Source of the DNA: Candidatus Woesearchaeota archaeon
GTDB taxonomy: Archaea; Nanobdellota; Nanobdellia; Woesearchaeales; JACPBV01
Direction of reading: 5' to 3'
DNA length: 34,859 bases
Assembly: GCA_019323195.1 (NCBI GenBank)
Contig: JAHWHQ010000060.1
Coordinates: forward strand, 1 to 34,859
Shown here: piece after piece, positions 15,701 to 22,021 of the stretch
Numbering within the stretch: position 1 is the stretch's first letter
Layout: each line of letters opens with the position of its first letter
The notes under the pieces: model-generated
The model's database searches: none
Told to the model about the DNA's origin: nothing
Seen by the model: the letters and a program-made list of their open reading frames with translations, nothing else
Position numbers and translations under genes: made by a program

Positions 15701-18395
15701 TGGGATTGACAAGATTCTTGTTTCAAGGGTTGGAGCACCATACAATTTTTCTAATCCAGACATTATAGATTTAGAAAAAGGCATACCTAATGGACAGGAT
15801 TATATAAGGGCAGCTGAAATTGTTGTAGGAAAACCAGGTATGGGCACACTAGCGGAATGTTTTAAGTTTGGTACCCCGTTTCTTATGACAAAATGGGATT
15901 TAAATGGTGAAGAATCTGAAAAAATCAGGATGATAAAAGAGGCAACTGAAAATCAGCAACCAACCATATGGCTAAGAGATGCAGATCATATTATTGAAAA
16001 AATTGCGTTAACTGTGAAAAAAAGACATCTAATCTCTGATATGCTTACAAGGACTTCTACAAATGGGGAAGTGGTTGTTGCAAATATAATAGATAAACTA
16101 AGCAGATATAATGGACCTATTACAAAAAGATTCTATGAAGAGTTGCTAGAGCTAACTCCCTACCACAAAACAATAGGGGGGATGTTTGGCAGAACTAAAA
16201 ACCTAGACAAAGAATCATATTTTAAGACACGAATAGAAGGGATCATCAGGGAAGCCCTATCTGGTTTAAGCCAGAATGCTGTTCTTTTGGATGTTGGATG
16301 TAATACAGGTTATGTTGTAAACACTATTGCTAAAAAAGGCTATAGGGCGGTAGGAATCGATTTGTCTGAGAAGCATATTAAGATGGCAAAATCCAGGAAG
16401 TATGGGAATACTGCTTTTTATGTAATGGATGCTTCAAAATTAAGATTTAAGGAGAATACTTTTGATGCAGTAATTCTGACGGAGGTACTGGAGCATGTTG
16501 ATGAACCTGAGACTGTTTTGAGAGAAACAATACGTGTTACTAAAAAAGGAGGAAGAATCATTATTGGCATTCCAAGGGATGTAAGGGTATATTACGAAGG
16601 GCATAAGCATTTTTTTACTCCTGAATCTTTTGTTTCCTTGTCTTCTAAGTATAGTGACTGCATAGAATTTAGGAATATACCTGGCATTGAAAGGCATATG
16701 CAGGTAGTAGTTACAAAAACAAGAGATATCAATGAATTTATGAATAGAAAAATAATATATAGTGTACGCCTAAGGGAGATAAGAGAAATGAGTCTAAAAG
16801 ATTTAAGGGACATGGCATCAACAATAGAATCCATACCTAGAGGAATTTCGGAAGATGAATTAAGAAGAAAACTAATGGATTATAAGATTTCTATGGTTAG
16901 CGTTCTTGGAAGACCCATACACAGAGGAACACATGTTGCTGATCCGAAATCTATGAGTGTAGAAAAAATCAAAAATATAGATAAATATGATGTATTGTAT
17001 GGTGTTGCTTACAGGATTAATCTTACAGACAGAGAAAAATTAAACAAAGGACAATTAAGAAAAAGATTGATTGAGTACTTTAGTAAAGGAGGAAAAAAGG
17101 AGAGTATAAAATCCAGATACACACAAAATAACAAAAACCATAATGAAGAGAAAAGCAGACCTGAGCAGAAAGATATGGATGAAGCTATGAAAGGTGAGCC
17201 AGAAGCAGATGTTAATATAATTATTAAAAGACTGAAGAAAGCTACTGAAGAATTCATGACCGGAAAGGATTGCCTAAAACAAGAAGATGGTTTAGACTTA
17301 AAAAAAGCCAAATTGAAGGAACTTAAAAAGGAATTAGAGGATATAAAAAAGAGCATAGATGGATTAAAACCTGCTGATGAAAATGAGAATAAACAGGCAC
17401 CATGGCTTATAAAGAATTCCAAGGCATGGCTAGATAGTTTAATCGAGAGGCTGAGAAATTATACTGAAGGGACAGAGACCTATGCACTTAAGGGAGATAT
17501 TGGAGATGTAAAATCTAATATTAAGGAAGGGTTAGGTGTGGCTATTAATGATCTAAAAAGATATGTAGATTTAATAAAAAACGACAACCAAAGAAAACGC
17601 CTGATACAAAGGATAAAAGAAGAAGCCGGGTTTGAGGTATATTTTCATTCATCTTATTCCTCTCGCTTGAATGACTGGCATGATAACAAAGGAGATGCTA
17701 CTAATTATATAAGGGCTGTCTATAATCTGAGGAAGCCATCTAAAGGGGCTTATTCTCCATATATGGATGATATTATGGAAAAAATGGCCGGAGGCGTGCC
17801 AGGATATGATACTGATTTTGATGTGGTCGTATATGGCCTATTGCCCAAGAAAACAAGAATTAAAAAAGAAACAGGTTATACCCGTACTGAGTGGGAGAAA
17901 GAAAAGATGGAAGGGAAGTGGGGTAAATTAGGACTTAAAAAGAAGAAACCTGTATTCAAAAAAGAATACAGAGAAGAAGATGCCTACATAGAGCCTCAGC
18001 CTCTTAGTGATTTAGTAAAAACAGGGAATGATAATAAAGCCTATTTTGTAAAGTTGACTATTGGGGCTGAGGTAAGAGATAATTCAGGAAATCCTAGAGC
18101 AAGATGGTTCCCTTCCCTTAATATTGCTGCAGATGAAAATCTAACAAAGGGGATAGTTGATTATTTAATGAAAAACCCCAAGGATTATCTTGATTTTATA
18201 AAAGAGATTGTTCCACGAAGTGAATTTCCAAATGTTAATAAGCATATGATTGATAAAGCAAAACTGCATAAAAGCATAGTGTTCCTGCCTTCTGATAGGA
18301 TTGATAAGACACGGGAGACAATGGGGTCTAACAAAAAATTAGAGCATTGGGTTTATGTTGAATACGGGAGGGAGGTTTCTGTCCCTGATTTTTGA
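12735..18395 (+). CDS. Giant fusion: coiled coil + two GT-B glycosyltransferases + SAM methyltransferase + coiled coil/C-terminal domain (locus B)
   Basis: 1886 aa with no interrupting stop; ATG 14 nt after the previous stop, ribosome site weak. (1) Residues 1-265 are helical; EIEGLIGDFN echoes EIRGLIGDYN in the preceding protein. (2) ~273-705: GT-B fold resembling MurG/UDP-glycosyltransferases, N-lobe PCSWGFGPVSKG, C-lobe NAGQTSISELLTLNKPFLVL then EQQRN. (3) ~754-1115: second GT-B domain with GFGHISRA and GKPGMGTLAECFKFGTPF. (4) ~1145-1345: class I methyltransferase with LLDVGCNTGY, VGIDLS, DASKLRF, DAVILTEVLEHV, KKGGRIIIGIP. (5) ~1355-1460: two SAP/LEM-like helical hairpins. (6) ~1500-1665: coiled coil and a copy of the NW-DPS-type repeat. 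(7) ~1700-1886: region resembling the shared C-terminal domain of locus A. Probably cytoplasmic and held to the membrane through partners. Substrate unknown. Confidence 0.85.
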   Translation: MHEDEIEGLIGDFNKSFNKGEDVVPSVIELTHLKVSLARNEGKTALYDLALGLDEGHPGEVLQDKKEDLLEAIGIIKRINKVNKELKKLFEKELRFERDEVEELGGISTEIKESEEELVGYYNRNYNRISLSEAERELLKKASGLAEDEEKERKTILGVIASVKSVHDSIESFDNAIKNQLSFGKAALKSGEAIKDALEKKKKEHGKDITRIKKGVEEILKSMKLELDFYKEYYANDSLMKKAVRQFRTEEEIRKVKEEIVERDSSMMEKKRLRILLVPCSWGFGPVSKGISLINAIHDIDSVIEEVGVAAAPEFCEFAKRAHTQIKTYELEKEEIYDRPYTDKINYTTFVARFIERLEKVFKEFKPNLVIDSLGYLGGVIANLHGIKVVRIDHMFPELSRNKDGEKRGIQFFDHYRKLVPQGRIKDFKGILIKYAYLPAFQWLGDVLADYLIVSFFYPMEVTGSVLKYRGDKNVFFVNPCMNNQTRLLMNNICGVKQQMEGVLKRYRRFYGIKSRFTKMVLINTGGLSKEMGAYKKSRDMYFKAITGVAKVISSINAELKNNGSKGMRGIVLVGALGKSNEFKEYMNQNWSKEMKMITVIPGNLKSLNAIRLFLTADVIITNAGQTSISELLTLNKPFLVLPPIHSEQQRNVDFIKRTGIGIPLVGFKNEFFNSNWEALPSFRKTLSLLFNRNYELNLSIKRIQLNLYRLLEDISEILPSILSDILGVSVHGKPERSEMHARREGKREETSTRLSISYLISSMDGFGHISRAVKIINQIGKTRSDVRFEIFAYEKSHQFFRESLKYKNYTLHNFEYLYLSYEGIIQKNISNLEIMKLSKIILIDWIRKFPALMKEIKKDRISRDLDTYCVGLYHASIQPRGSDDPEMLRIKAMDKALVDSLDLYIHTTSNPDLRYSTKTHVVPAPLIVREGVESPVSVKMKLGLLPWKKFIYVTVGGKAAGSICNVYKGRRNYEFLFEAIDKLDPKTIGIDKILVSRVGAPYNFSNPDIIDLEKGIPNGQDYIRAAEIVVGKPGMGTLAECFKFGTPFLMTKWDLNGEESEKIRMIKEATENQQPTIWLRDADHIIEKIALTVKKRHLISDMLTRTSTNGEVVVANIIDKLSRYNGPITKRFYEELLELTPYHKTIGGMFGRTKNLDKESYFKTRIEGIIREALSGLSQNAVLLDVGCNTGYVVNTIAKKGYRAVGIDLSEKHIKMAKSRKYGNTAFYVMDASKLRFKENTFDAVILTEVLEHVDEPETVLRETIRVTKKGGRIIIGIPRDVRVYYEGHKHFFTPESFVSLSSKYSDCIEFRNIPGIERHMQVVVTKTRDINEFMNRKIIYSVRLREIREMSLKDLRDMASTIESIPRGISEDELRRKLMDYKISMVSVLGRPIHRGTHVADPKSMSVEKIKNIDKYDVLYGVAYRINLTDREKLNKGQLRKRLIEYFSKGGKKESIKSRYTQNNKNHNEEKSRPEQKDMDEAMKGEPEADVNIIIKRLKKATEEFMTGKDCLKQEDGLDLKKAKLKELKKELEDIKKSIDGLKPADENENKQAPWLIKNSKAWLDSLIERLRNYTEGTETYALKGDIGDVKSNIKEGLGVAINDLKRYVDLIKNDNQRKRLIQRIKEEAGFEVYFHSSYSSRLNDWHDNKGDATNYIRAVYNLRKPSKGAYSPYMDDIMEKMAGGVPGYDTDFDVVVYGLLPKKTRIKKETGYTRTEWEKEKMEGKWGKLGLKKKKPVFKKEYREEDAYIEPQPLSDLVKTGNDNKAYFVKLTIGAEVRDNSGNPRARWFPSLNIAADENLTKGIVDYLMKNPKDYLDFIKEIVPRSEFPNVNKHMIDKAKLHKSIVFLPSDRIDKTRETMGSNKKLEHWVYVEYGREVSVPDF

Positions 18396-18443
18396 AGGGA
18401 AATTATGATTTGAGTATAACAAAAACCTGCATGAATCTTCCGC

Positions 18444-18854
18444 CTAACACCTAAAAGTAGTTAACAGGTTTTCAGTGGAATAAACCTTAACCCTATCCTG
18501 CTTTTGTCGCCTCTTATCATTGGACCAAACAGCACAATTCAGCTTCAGGGCAAGAGCTAAATATTCTGTATCATCCGGGTCTGAAACAATTTCTTTAGCC
18601 TGTGGAATAAATTCCTTAAAGTCAGAATAAGGCATGAACTCAATCTCGGCAGAGATTAATGACAGGAATAAGTCCAGATCTTCCTCTGAAAGACCGGATT
18701 TAGCTAATATCTCCTCTTTATGTTCCTCAAACTCATCAAACAGGAATTCAGTAGAAAATAATCTTATTCGATCATTAAAGATCAAATCGTATGTTTTGCC
18801 AAAAGCAGCAATTAAAGCAGAGACTACTATGTTTGCATCAATAACCAATTCCAT
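18444..18854 (-). CDS. PIN-domain toxin (VapC-like ribonuclease)
   Basis: 136 aa. PIN-fold acidic residues are visible: D6 in VIDANIVVSAL, an acidic E in LFDEFEEHKEEI, the DPDDTEYLALAL motif and WSNDKR near the C-terminus. Such proteins are Mg2+-dependent endoribonucleases, usually cotranscribed with an antitoxin. Bases just before its ATG encode L-E-R-F-T-stop on the reverse strand, ending 2 nt before the start. This looks like the displaced tail of the RHH antitoxin now encoded at 19591-19869. The IS element therefore separates toxin from its antitoxin and promoter, so expression may be lost or altered. Confidence 0.8.
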   Translation of the reverse strand: MELVIDANIVVSALIAAFGKTYDLIFNDRIRLFSTEFLFDEFEEHKEEILAKSGLSEEDLDLFLSLISAEIEFMPYSDFKEFIPQAKEIVSDPDDTEYLALALKLNCAVWSNDKRRQKQDRVKVYSTENLLTTFRC

Positions 18855-18871
18855 TTTTATGTGAATCTCTC

Positions 18872-19057
18872 CAGCCTTACGGCTGAAGCCTCTTTCTAAA
18901 AAGCCTGTGTTTCTTATGCCTACGGCATAAAATGGGATAAACCCATTGGATTCTGAATAAGATATATTTTTCCCATCTTCGATGGTCGTGCTTACGCACT
19001 AAAAATATATTCTTTTCAGAATCTGGCTATCGCCCTTTTGCGGCGGCGAAGCCGCCG
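18872..19057 (+). ncRNA. Dense hairpin array upstream of tnpA
   Basis: At least six perfect short hairpins: CAGCC/GGCTG (18872-18885), TTATGCC/GGCATAA (18914-18930), AATGGG/CCCATT (18931-18947), CCATC/GATGG (18973-18985), GTGC/GCAC (18988-18999) and CGGCGGC/GCCGCCG (19041-19057). The fourth and fifth lie inside a 23-bp imperfect stem (18949-18971 with 19001-19023, three mismatches), giving a three-way-junction shape. The last hairpin abuts the GGAGG of tnpA. It may act as single-stranded DNA, as an RNA leader controlling transposase translation, or both; the RNA assignment is inference. Confidence 0.5.
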
Positions 19058-19069
19058 GAGGAAAAGAAA

Positions 19070-19585
19070 ATGGCAAGAACAAAAACAAACTGGGAAGTTG
19101 TAAATATGCTACAGCAAAATACAAGGCATATTAACTGCAAAGAGCATTTTGCTCTTGGAAAAAAAGCAAAAGTTGAGATAGCCAAAGTAAGGAAAACAAG
19201 GCACAGCGTATACAACATAAATTATCATCTTGTCTGGATTCCAAAGACAAGAATGAGAATACTTACAACTCCCTTCAAAGAAAGAGTTGAAGAGACAATC
19301 TACAGGGTATGCGCATGGAATGATTGGAAGCCTCTTGCTTTGCAGGTAATGCCGGACCATGTGCATTTCTTTATTTCTGCTCCGCCAAAATGGGCGCCTG
19401 CAAGGATAGTGCAAAGCCTAAAGGCATGGAGTTCAAGAGACCTGCGTGAAAGATTTGCTGCCATAAGAAAAACAAGGCCAGAAACAGATGATTTCTGGGC
19501 ATCAAGCTATTACTGTGGAACAGCAGGGCATGTTTCAGCAGAACAAGTTGCAAGATATATCAGAGAAAATGCAGGAAAGTTCTGA
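19070..19585 (+). CDS. tnpA: IS200/IS605 Y1 transposase TnpA
   Basis: 171 aa, close to the usual 130-170. It begins with a ~45-residue basic extension, then the Y1 core: YNINYHLVWIPKTR, the HUH motif in VMPDHVHFFISAPP, the region ARIVQSLKAWSSRDLRERF, W-A-S-SYYCGTAGHVSAE, and the helix VARYIRENAG bearing the expected catalytic tyrosine. It nicks and joins single-stranded DNA at element ends. GGAGG at 19057-19061 is 8 nt before the ATG and partly overlaps a strong GC hairpin, so translation may be repressed by structure, as known for other IS200 elements. The gene appears intact. Confidence 0.92.
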   Translation: MARTKTNWEVVNMLQQNTRHINCKEHFALGKKAKVEIAKVRKTRHSVYNINYHLVWIPKTRMRILTTPFKERVEETIYRVCAWNDWKPLALQVMPDHVHFFISAPPKWAPARIVQSLKAWSSRDLRERFAAIRKTRPETDDFWASSYYCGTAGHVSAEQVARYIRENAGKF

Positions 19586-19645
19586 TTTGCTTACGCAAAT
19601 TGTGGGCATTCATCTACCCCACTAACGTGGGGAGACCTAGCCCAC
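19585..19645 (+). repeat. Right-end hairpins of the IS element
   Basis: ATTTGC/GCAAAT with a TTAC loop at 19585-19600, then a nested structure: outer GTGGGC (19602-19607) with GCCCAC (19640-19645), inner CCCCAC/GTGGGG with a TAAC loop at 19617-19632. TTAC loops also occur in the hairpins at 18872 and 18988. Confidence 0.7.
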
Positions 19646-19869
19646 AGACTTTTAGAATATCTCTGGTGTAATGATTTGTTTATTTTTCTTCCTAATTCTA
19701 AGGCGTCCTTTTCAGTCAGTTTGGATTTTGCAGATATTGCCTTTAATATCCTTAATTGCGCAACCTTGCTTTTGATCGCTGCTCTTGCTACCTCAGACCA
19801 GTTTATCTCTCTGGATTGGTCCATATCACGTTTTAATTCTTCAGGCACAGATAAGGTTATAGTGGGCAT
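19591..19869 (-). CDS. RHH-type antitoxin, C-terminus replaced by IS sequence
   Basis: 92 aa as read. The N-terminus MPTITLSVPEELKRDMDQ and SEVARAAIKSKV are typical of ribbon-helix-helix antitoxins partnered with archaeal PIN toxins. LTEKDALELGRKINKSLHQRYSK is the usual C-terminal, toxin-binding helix. The last ~17 residues (WARSPHVSGVDECPQFA) are encoded by the terminal hairpin of the IS element and are not native. GGAGGT at 19876-19881 (reverse strand) sets the start, with an AT-rich TATA region beyond. The native end probably survives as LERFT-stop just before the PIN start at 18854. DNA binding may persist, but coupling to the toxin is broken. Confidence 0.75.
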   Translation of the reverse strand: MPTITLSVPEELKRDMDQSREINWSEVARAAIKSKVAQLRILKAISAKSKLTEKDALELGRKINKSLHQRYSKSLWARSPHVSGVDECPQFA

Positions 19870-20005
19870 TTTAATACCTCCAAAATGTTATATAATATTT
19901 ATTATATTTAATACTGTGTAAATATTTAATATATATAAATCTTTTGTTTCAGAATTTCCAGATGTTAAGGGACATATCTTACGCCTAACTATTTTACAGA
20001 AAGAA

Positions 20006-20018
20006 AGTTTTATATAGA
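20006..20018 (+). promoter_or_regulatory. TATA box of the RelBE-like pair
   Basis: TTTATATA at 20008-20015 is centred about 28 nt before the ATG at 20040, the archaeal spacing for a leaderless transcript. No Shine-Dalgarno is present. Confidence 0.6.
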
Positions 20019-20039
20019 AATAAACACTAGCAATATTCA

Positions 20040-20243
20040 ATGGCAGAGGCAATATTCCAAAAGCAGATTGTCAATGAATTAAAGGCGATTCGAAATGACC
20101 TGGATTTTATCAAGGATAACATGATAGACAGAGATATGATCTTAACTCCAGAAGAAGAAAAAAGATTTGAAGAAAGCTTAAAAGAGCATAAGGAAGGAAA
20201 ATCTACCCCATTAGAAGACTTTGAAAAAGAGATGAAGGAATAA
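20040..20243 (+). CDS. Small antitoxin of a RelBE-like pair
   Basis: 67 aa, acidic and helical (KQIVNELKAIRNDLDFIKDNMID, then an acidic tail ending STPLEDFEKEMKE). It has no clear RHH or HTH, but size, charge and position one base upstream of a RelE/ParE toxin gene identify it as the antitoxin. Its C-terminal tail would wrap the toxin. Many archaeal DPANN antitoxins of this kind share the LTPEEE segment. Leaderless from the TATA box 28 nt upstream. Confidence 0.75.
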   Translation: MAEAIFQKQIVNELKAIRNDLDFIKDNMIDRDMILTPEEEKRFEESLKEHKEGKSTPLEDFEKEMKE

Positions 20244-20244
20244 A

Positions 20245-20499
20245 ATGTTCCGGGTTTTTCTTGGCTCTCCAGCCAAAAAATTTCTTAAAAAGTGTGAAAA
20301 GATAGTCCGGGCAAGAATCCTGAGTAAGATAAAAAGATTGTCTGTCAATCCCTACCCACCGGATTCTAAGCGGGTTGTAGGAAGAAAAGAGAAAACATTT
20401 AGGGTCAGGATGGGGGATTACAGGATATTATATGTTGTCTTCTATGATGAGAATGAACTGCTTATTTCTGAGATAGACAAAAGAGCAAGGGTATATTAA
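20245..20499 (+). CDS. RelE/ParE-family toxin
   Basis: 84 aa, the typical family length. It begins FRVFLGSPAKKFLKKCEK, has the helical pair ARILSKIKRLSVNPYPPDSKRV, and ends with the RVRMGDYRILYVVFYDENELLISEIDKRARVY core characteristic of RelE/mRNA interferase toxins (R-x-G-D-Y-R-I-x-Y, then I-x-x-R). Such toxins cleave mRNA in the ribosome and are neutralised by the cotranscribed antitoxin; only one base separates the two genes. It looks intact. Confidence 0.85.
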   Translation: MFRVFLGSPAKKFLKKCEKIVRARILSKIKRLSVNPYPPDSKRVVGRKEKTFRVRMGDYRILYVVFYDENELLISEIDKRARVY

Positions 20500-20680
20500 T
20501 AAGATTGAGCTTTTACGGATACGGCAGGAAAAAGAGTTAAGTAAAAAAGATTGTCATAATTTGGAGTTTATCAGAGACTGTTAAGACATCATGATTCAGA
20601 GATGAAAGGGAAAAAGCAAAAGGCTTAAATACTGATTATCCTTTCTTAAGTATAAGATTATACTTTGTTAGGTATAAAAG

Positions 20681-21310
20681 ATGGAAATACACAAAGAAGA
20701 GCTTAAGATTGTGGATCTATTCAGAAAAAACCTTCTTTCAGAATTCACGCTAAAGCAGATCATGGAGAGAATAAACAAAAGGTCATACAACTGGACATAT
20801 AAAGCAGTTGATAAGCTAGGCAAGGAGATTCTTATCAGCAAAAAAAAAGGAAACACCACAATAGTTAAGCTTAACATCAAAAGCCCCTATTCTATAACTT
20901 ACCTATCATATCTTGACAGGGAAGAGGCGTATAAAAGAGAGGTTCCTTTTATTGGCGAGATCATAGAAAGCTGCTGTAAAGCAACGCCTTACTTCATCCT
21001 TATTGTTACAGGAAGCCATGCTACAGGCAATGCCAGGAACAGCTCTGATATCGATCTGGTTGTAATAACAGAGGATGAAGAGAAAAAAAAGGAGATAAAG
21101 CCATATATAAGGGAAATAACAAGGCTATCGAACATTAATTTTGATGTGCATATCCTTGGAAGGGGTGAGTTTTATAATATGCTCATTGCAGATAATGAGA
21201 ATTTCGGGAAAGAGGTTTTCAGGAAGCATCTTATCTTTTATGGCAGTGAGGCATATTACCAGATAATCAAGGAGGCAACAAGAAAATTTCATAATCTATT
21301 GAATTTGTGA
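20681..21310 (+). CDS. Winged-helix + nucleotidyltransferase (MNT) protein of an MNT/HEPN pair
   Basis: 209 aa. Residues ~1-75 look like a winged helix (FTLKQIMERINKRSYNWTYKAVDKL). Residues ~100-160 are a minimal nucleotidyltransferase: GSHATGNARNSSDIDLVVIT contains the GS and D-x-D catalytic signature, with a later N-FDVHIL strand carrying a third acid. Such proteins act as antitoxins, AMPylating or otherwise neutralising the HEPN partner. The HEPN gene follows after 59 nt. The wHTH fusion suggests it may also repress its own promoter, with a TATA-like TTAAATA near 20624-20631. Confidence 0.8.
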   Translation: MEIHKEELKIVDLFRKNLLSEFTLKQIMERINKRSYNWTYKAVDKLGKEILISKKKGNTTIVKLNIKSPYSITYLSYLDREEAYKREVPFIGEIIESCCKATPYFILIVTGSHATGNARNSSDIDLVVITEDEEKKKEIKPYIREITRLSNINFDVHILGRGEFYNMLIADNENFGKEVFRKHLIFYGSEAYYQIIKEATRKFHNLLNL

Positions 21311-21319
21311 AATTTTCTT
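21280..21319 (+). terminator. Hairpin across the MNT stop codon
   Basis: AAGAAAATTTCA (21280-21291) and TGAAATTTTCTT (21308-21319) form a perfect 12-bp inverted repeat with a 16-nt loop; the right arm starts at the TGA stop and is followed by T residues. It could terminate or attenuate transcription between the MNT and HEPN genes. Confidence 0.45.
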
Positions 21320-21325
21320 TAGTTC

Positions 21326-21357
21326 ATAAAGTCAAAAACTTCGTTTTTATACTTTAT
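21326..21357 (+). promoter_or_regulatory. Palindrome/TATA before the HEPN gene
   Basis: ATAAAGT-CAAAAAC (21326-21339) pairs imperfectly with GTTTTTAT-ACTTTAT (21343-21357). The right arm contains a TATA-like sequence about 20-25 nt before the ATG at 21370. It may be a separate regulated promoter for the toxin, or a second hairpin of the attenuator. Confidence 0.4.
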
Positions 21358-21369
21358 AAACAATAAAAA

Positions 21370-21969
21370 ATGGCTTACAAAGCAAGATATGATTATCTGA
21401 ATAATAAAGAGGAGCTGGAAAAAGAGGTTGAGGAGCATAAGACTAAAGGAAGCATCTTTGAAGAAAAAGAAGATGACCAGCCGCAGGTTAACCTTAATTT
21501 TAACAGGGCAGAAAATGAGATTAAGCTTGCTGAGGCAATGTTCAAAATATCAGAAAAGAATGAGCTAAAGAAAGAATTAGAACTTCTACAGGAGGATACC
21601 TTCTACAGCGGCGTTATTACCCACTCATATTATGCCATATTTTATGCCACAAAAGCGCTCTTACTGAAAGAGAAAATAAGGACAAAAAGCCCTAATGTCC
21701 ATAAAGCGACATTAGATGCTTTCGCTAATTTTTTTGTCATTAATTGTAAATTAGACCTGGAGCTTCTAAAGATCTACAGGTCTGCAATTATCAAAGCAGA
21801 TTCTTTGCTGGGATTATTTATCTCTGAGAAAGATAAAAGAGGGGAGTTTACTTACCAGAAACTGCCTGATGCAAATAAGGAGCCGGCTGATGACTCAGTG
21901 AAGAACGCAACTACCTTCCTAAGCCACATAAAAAAGCTTATACAGGCAGAGTCCAGGAAAAGGGGTTAA
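21370..21969 (+). CDS. HEPN-domain protein (toxin of MNT/HEPN pair)
   Basis: 199 aa. The HEPN four-helix core is visible: LNFNRAENEIKLAEAMFKIS, then TFYSGVITHSYYAIFYATKALLL, then KSPNVHKATLDAFANFFV, and LLKIYRSAIIKADSLLG. The SYYAIFYA-x-KALL motif and its location after an MNT gene are diagnostic of HEPN proteins of the SAV/SO family, many of which are RNases. An acidic N-terminal extension (~50 residues) precedes the core. I do not see a clear R-x4-6-H catalytic motif, so RNase activity is uncertain. Confidence 0.8.
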   Translation: MAYKARYDYLNNKEELEKEVEEHKTKGSIFEEKEDDQPQVNLNFNRAENEIKLAEAMFKISEKNELKKELELLQEDTFYSGVITHSYYAIFYATKALLLKEKIRTKSPNVHKATLDAFANFFVINCKLDLELLKIYRSAIIKADSLLGLFISEKDKRGEFTYQKLPDANKEPADDSVKNATTFLSHIKKLIQAESRKRG

Positions 21970-22021
21970 GTGAAGGAGAGAATGCCATGATCTGTAGTTT
22001 ATCAGAAGCTGTTAATATTGC

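Larger units (their letters stand above)
18870..19645 (+). mobile_element. IS200/IS605-family element (tnpA only)
   Basis: The element spans from a first hairpin at 18872-18885 to the nested terminal hairpin at 19602-19645; the exact ends are estimates. It encodes a Y1 transposase and no TnpB. These elements carry subterminal hairpins rather than terminal inverted repeats and move as single strands, which fits. It sits inside an RHH/PIN toxin-antitoxin operon: antitoxin coding sequence runs into its right end, and the antitoxin tail plus PIN gene lie beyond its left end. Confidence 0.8.

Noticed and set aside
13551..16700. Two or more separate genes wrongly fused by annotation
   Set aside because: The frame is continuous with no stop or Shine-Dalgarno plus start at the domain boundaries, so a true fusion is the simplest reading, although an internal start cannot be excluded.
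18634..18864. Forward 76-codon frame opposite the PIN toxin
   Set aside because: Antisense shadow; the PIN catalytic residues are on the reverse strand.
18870..19645. TnpB/omega-RNA style nuclease element
   Set aside because: No TnpB-like reading frame with RuvC motifs exists between the element ends; only tnpA is present.
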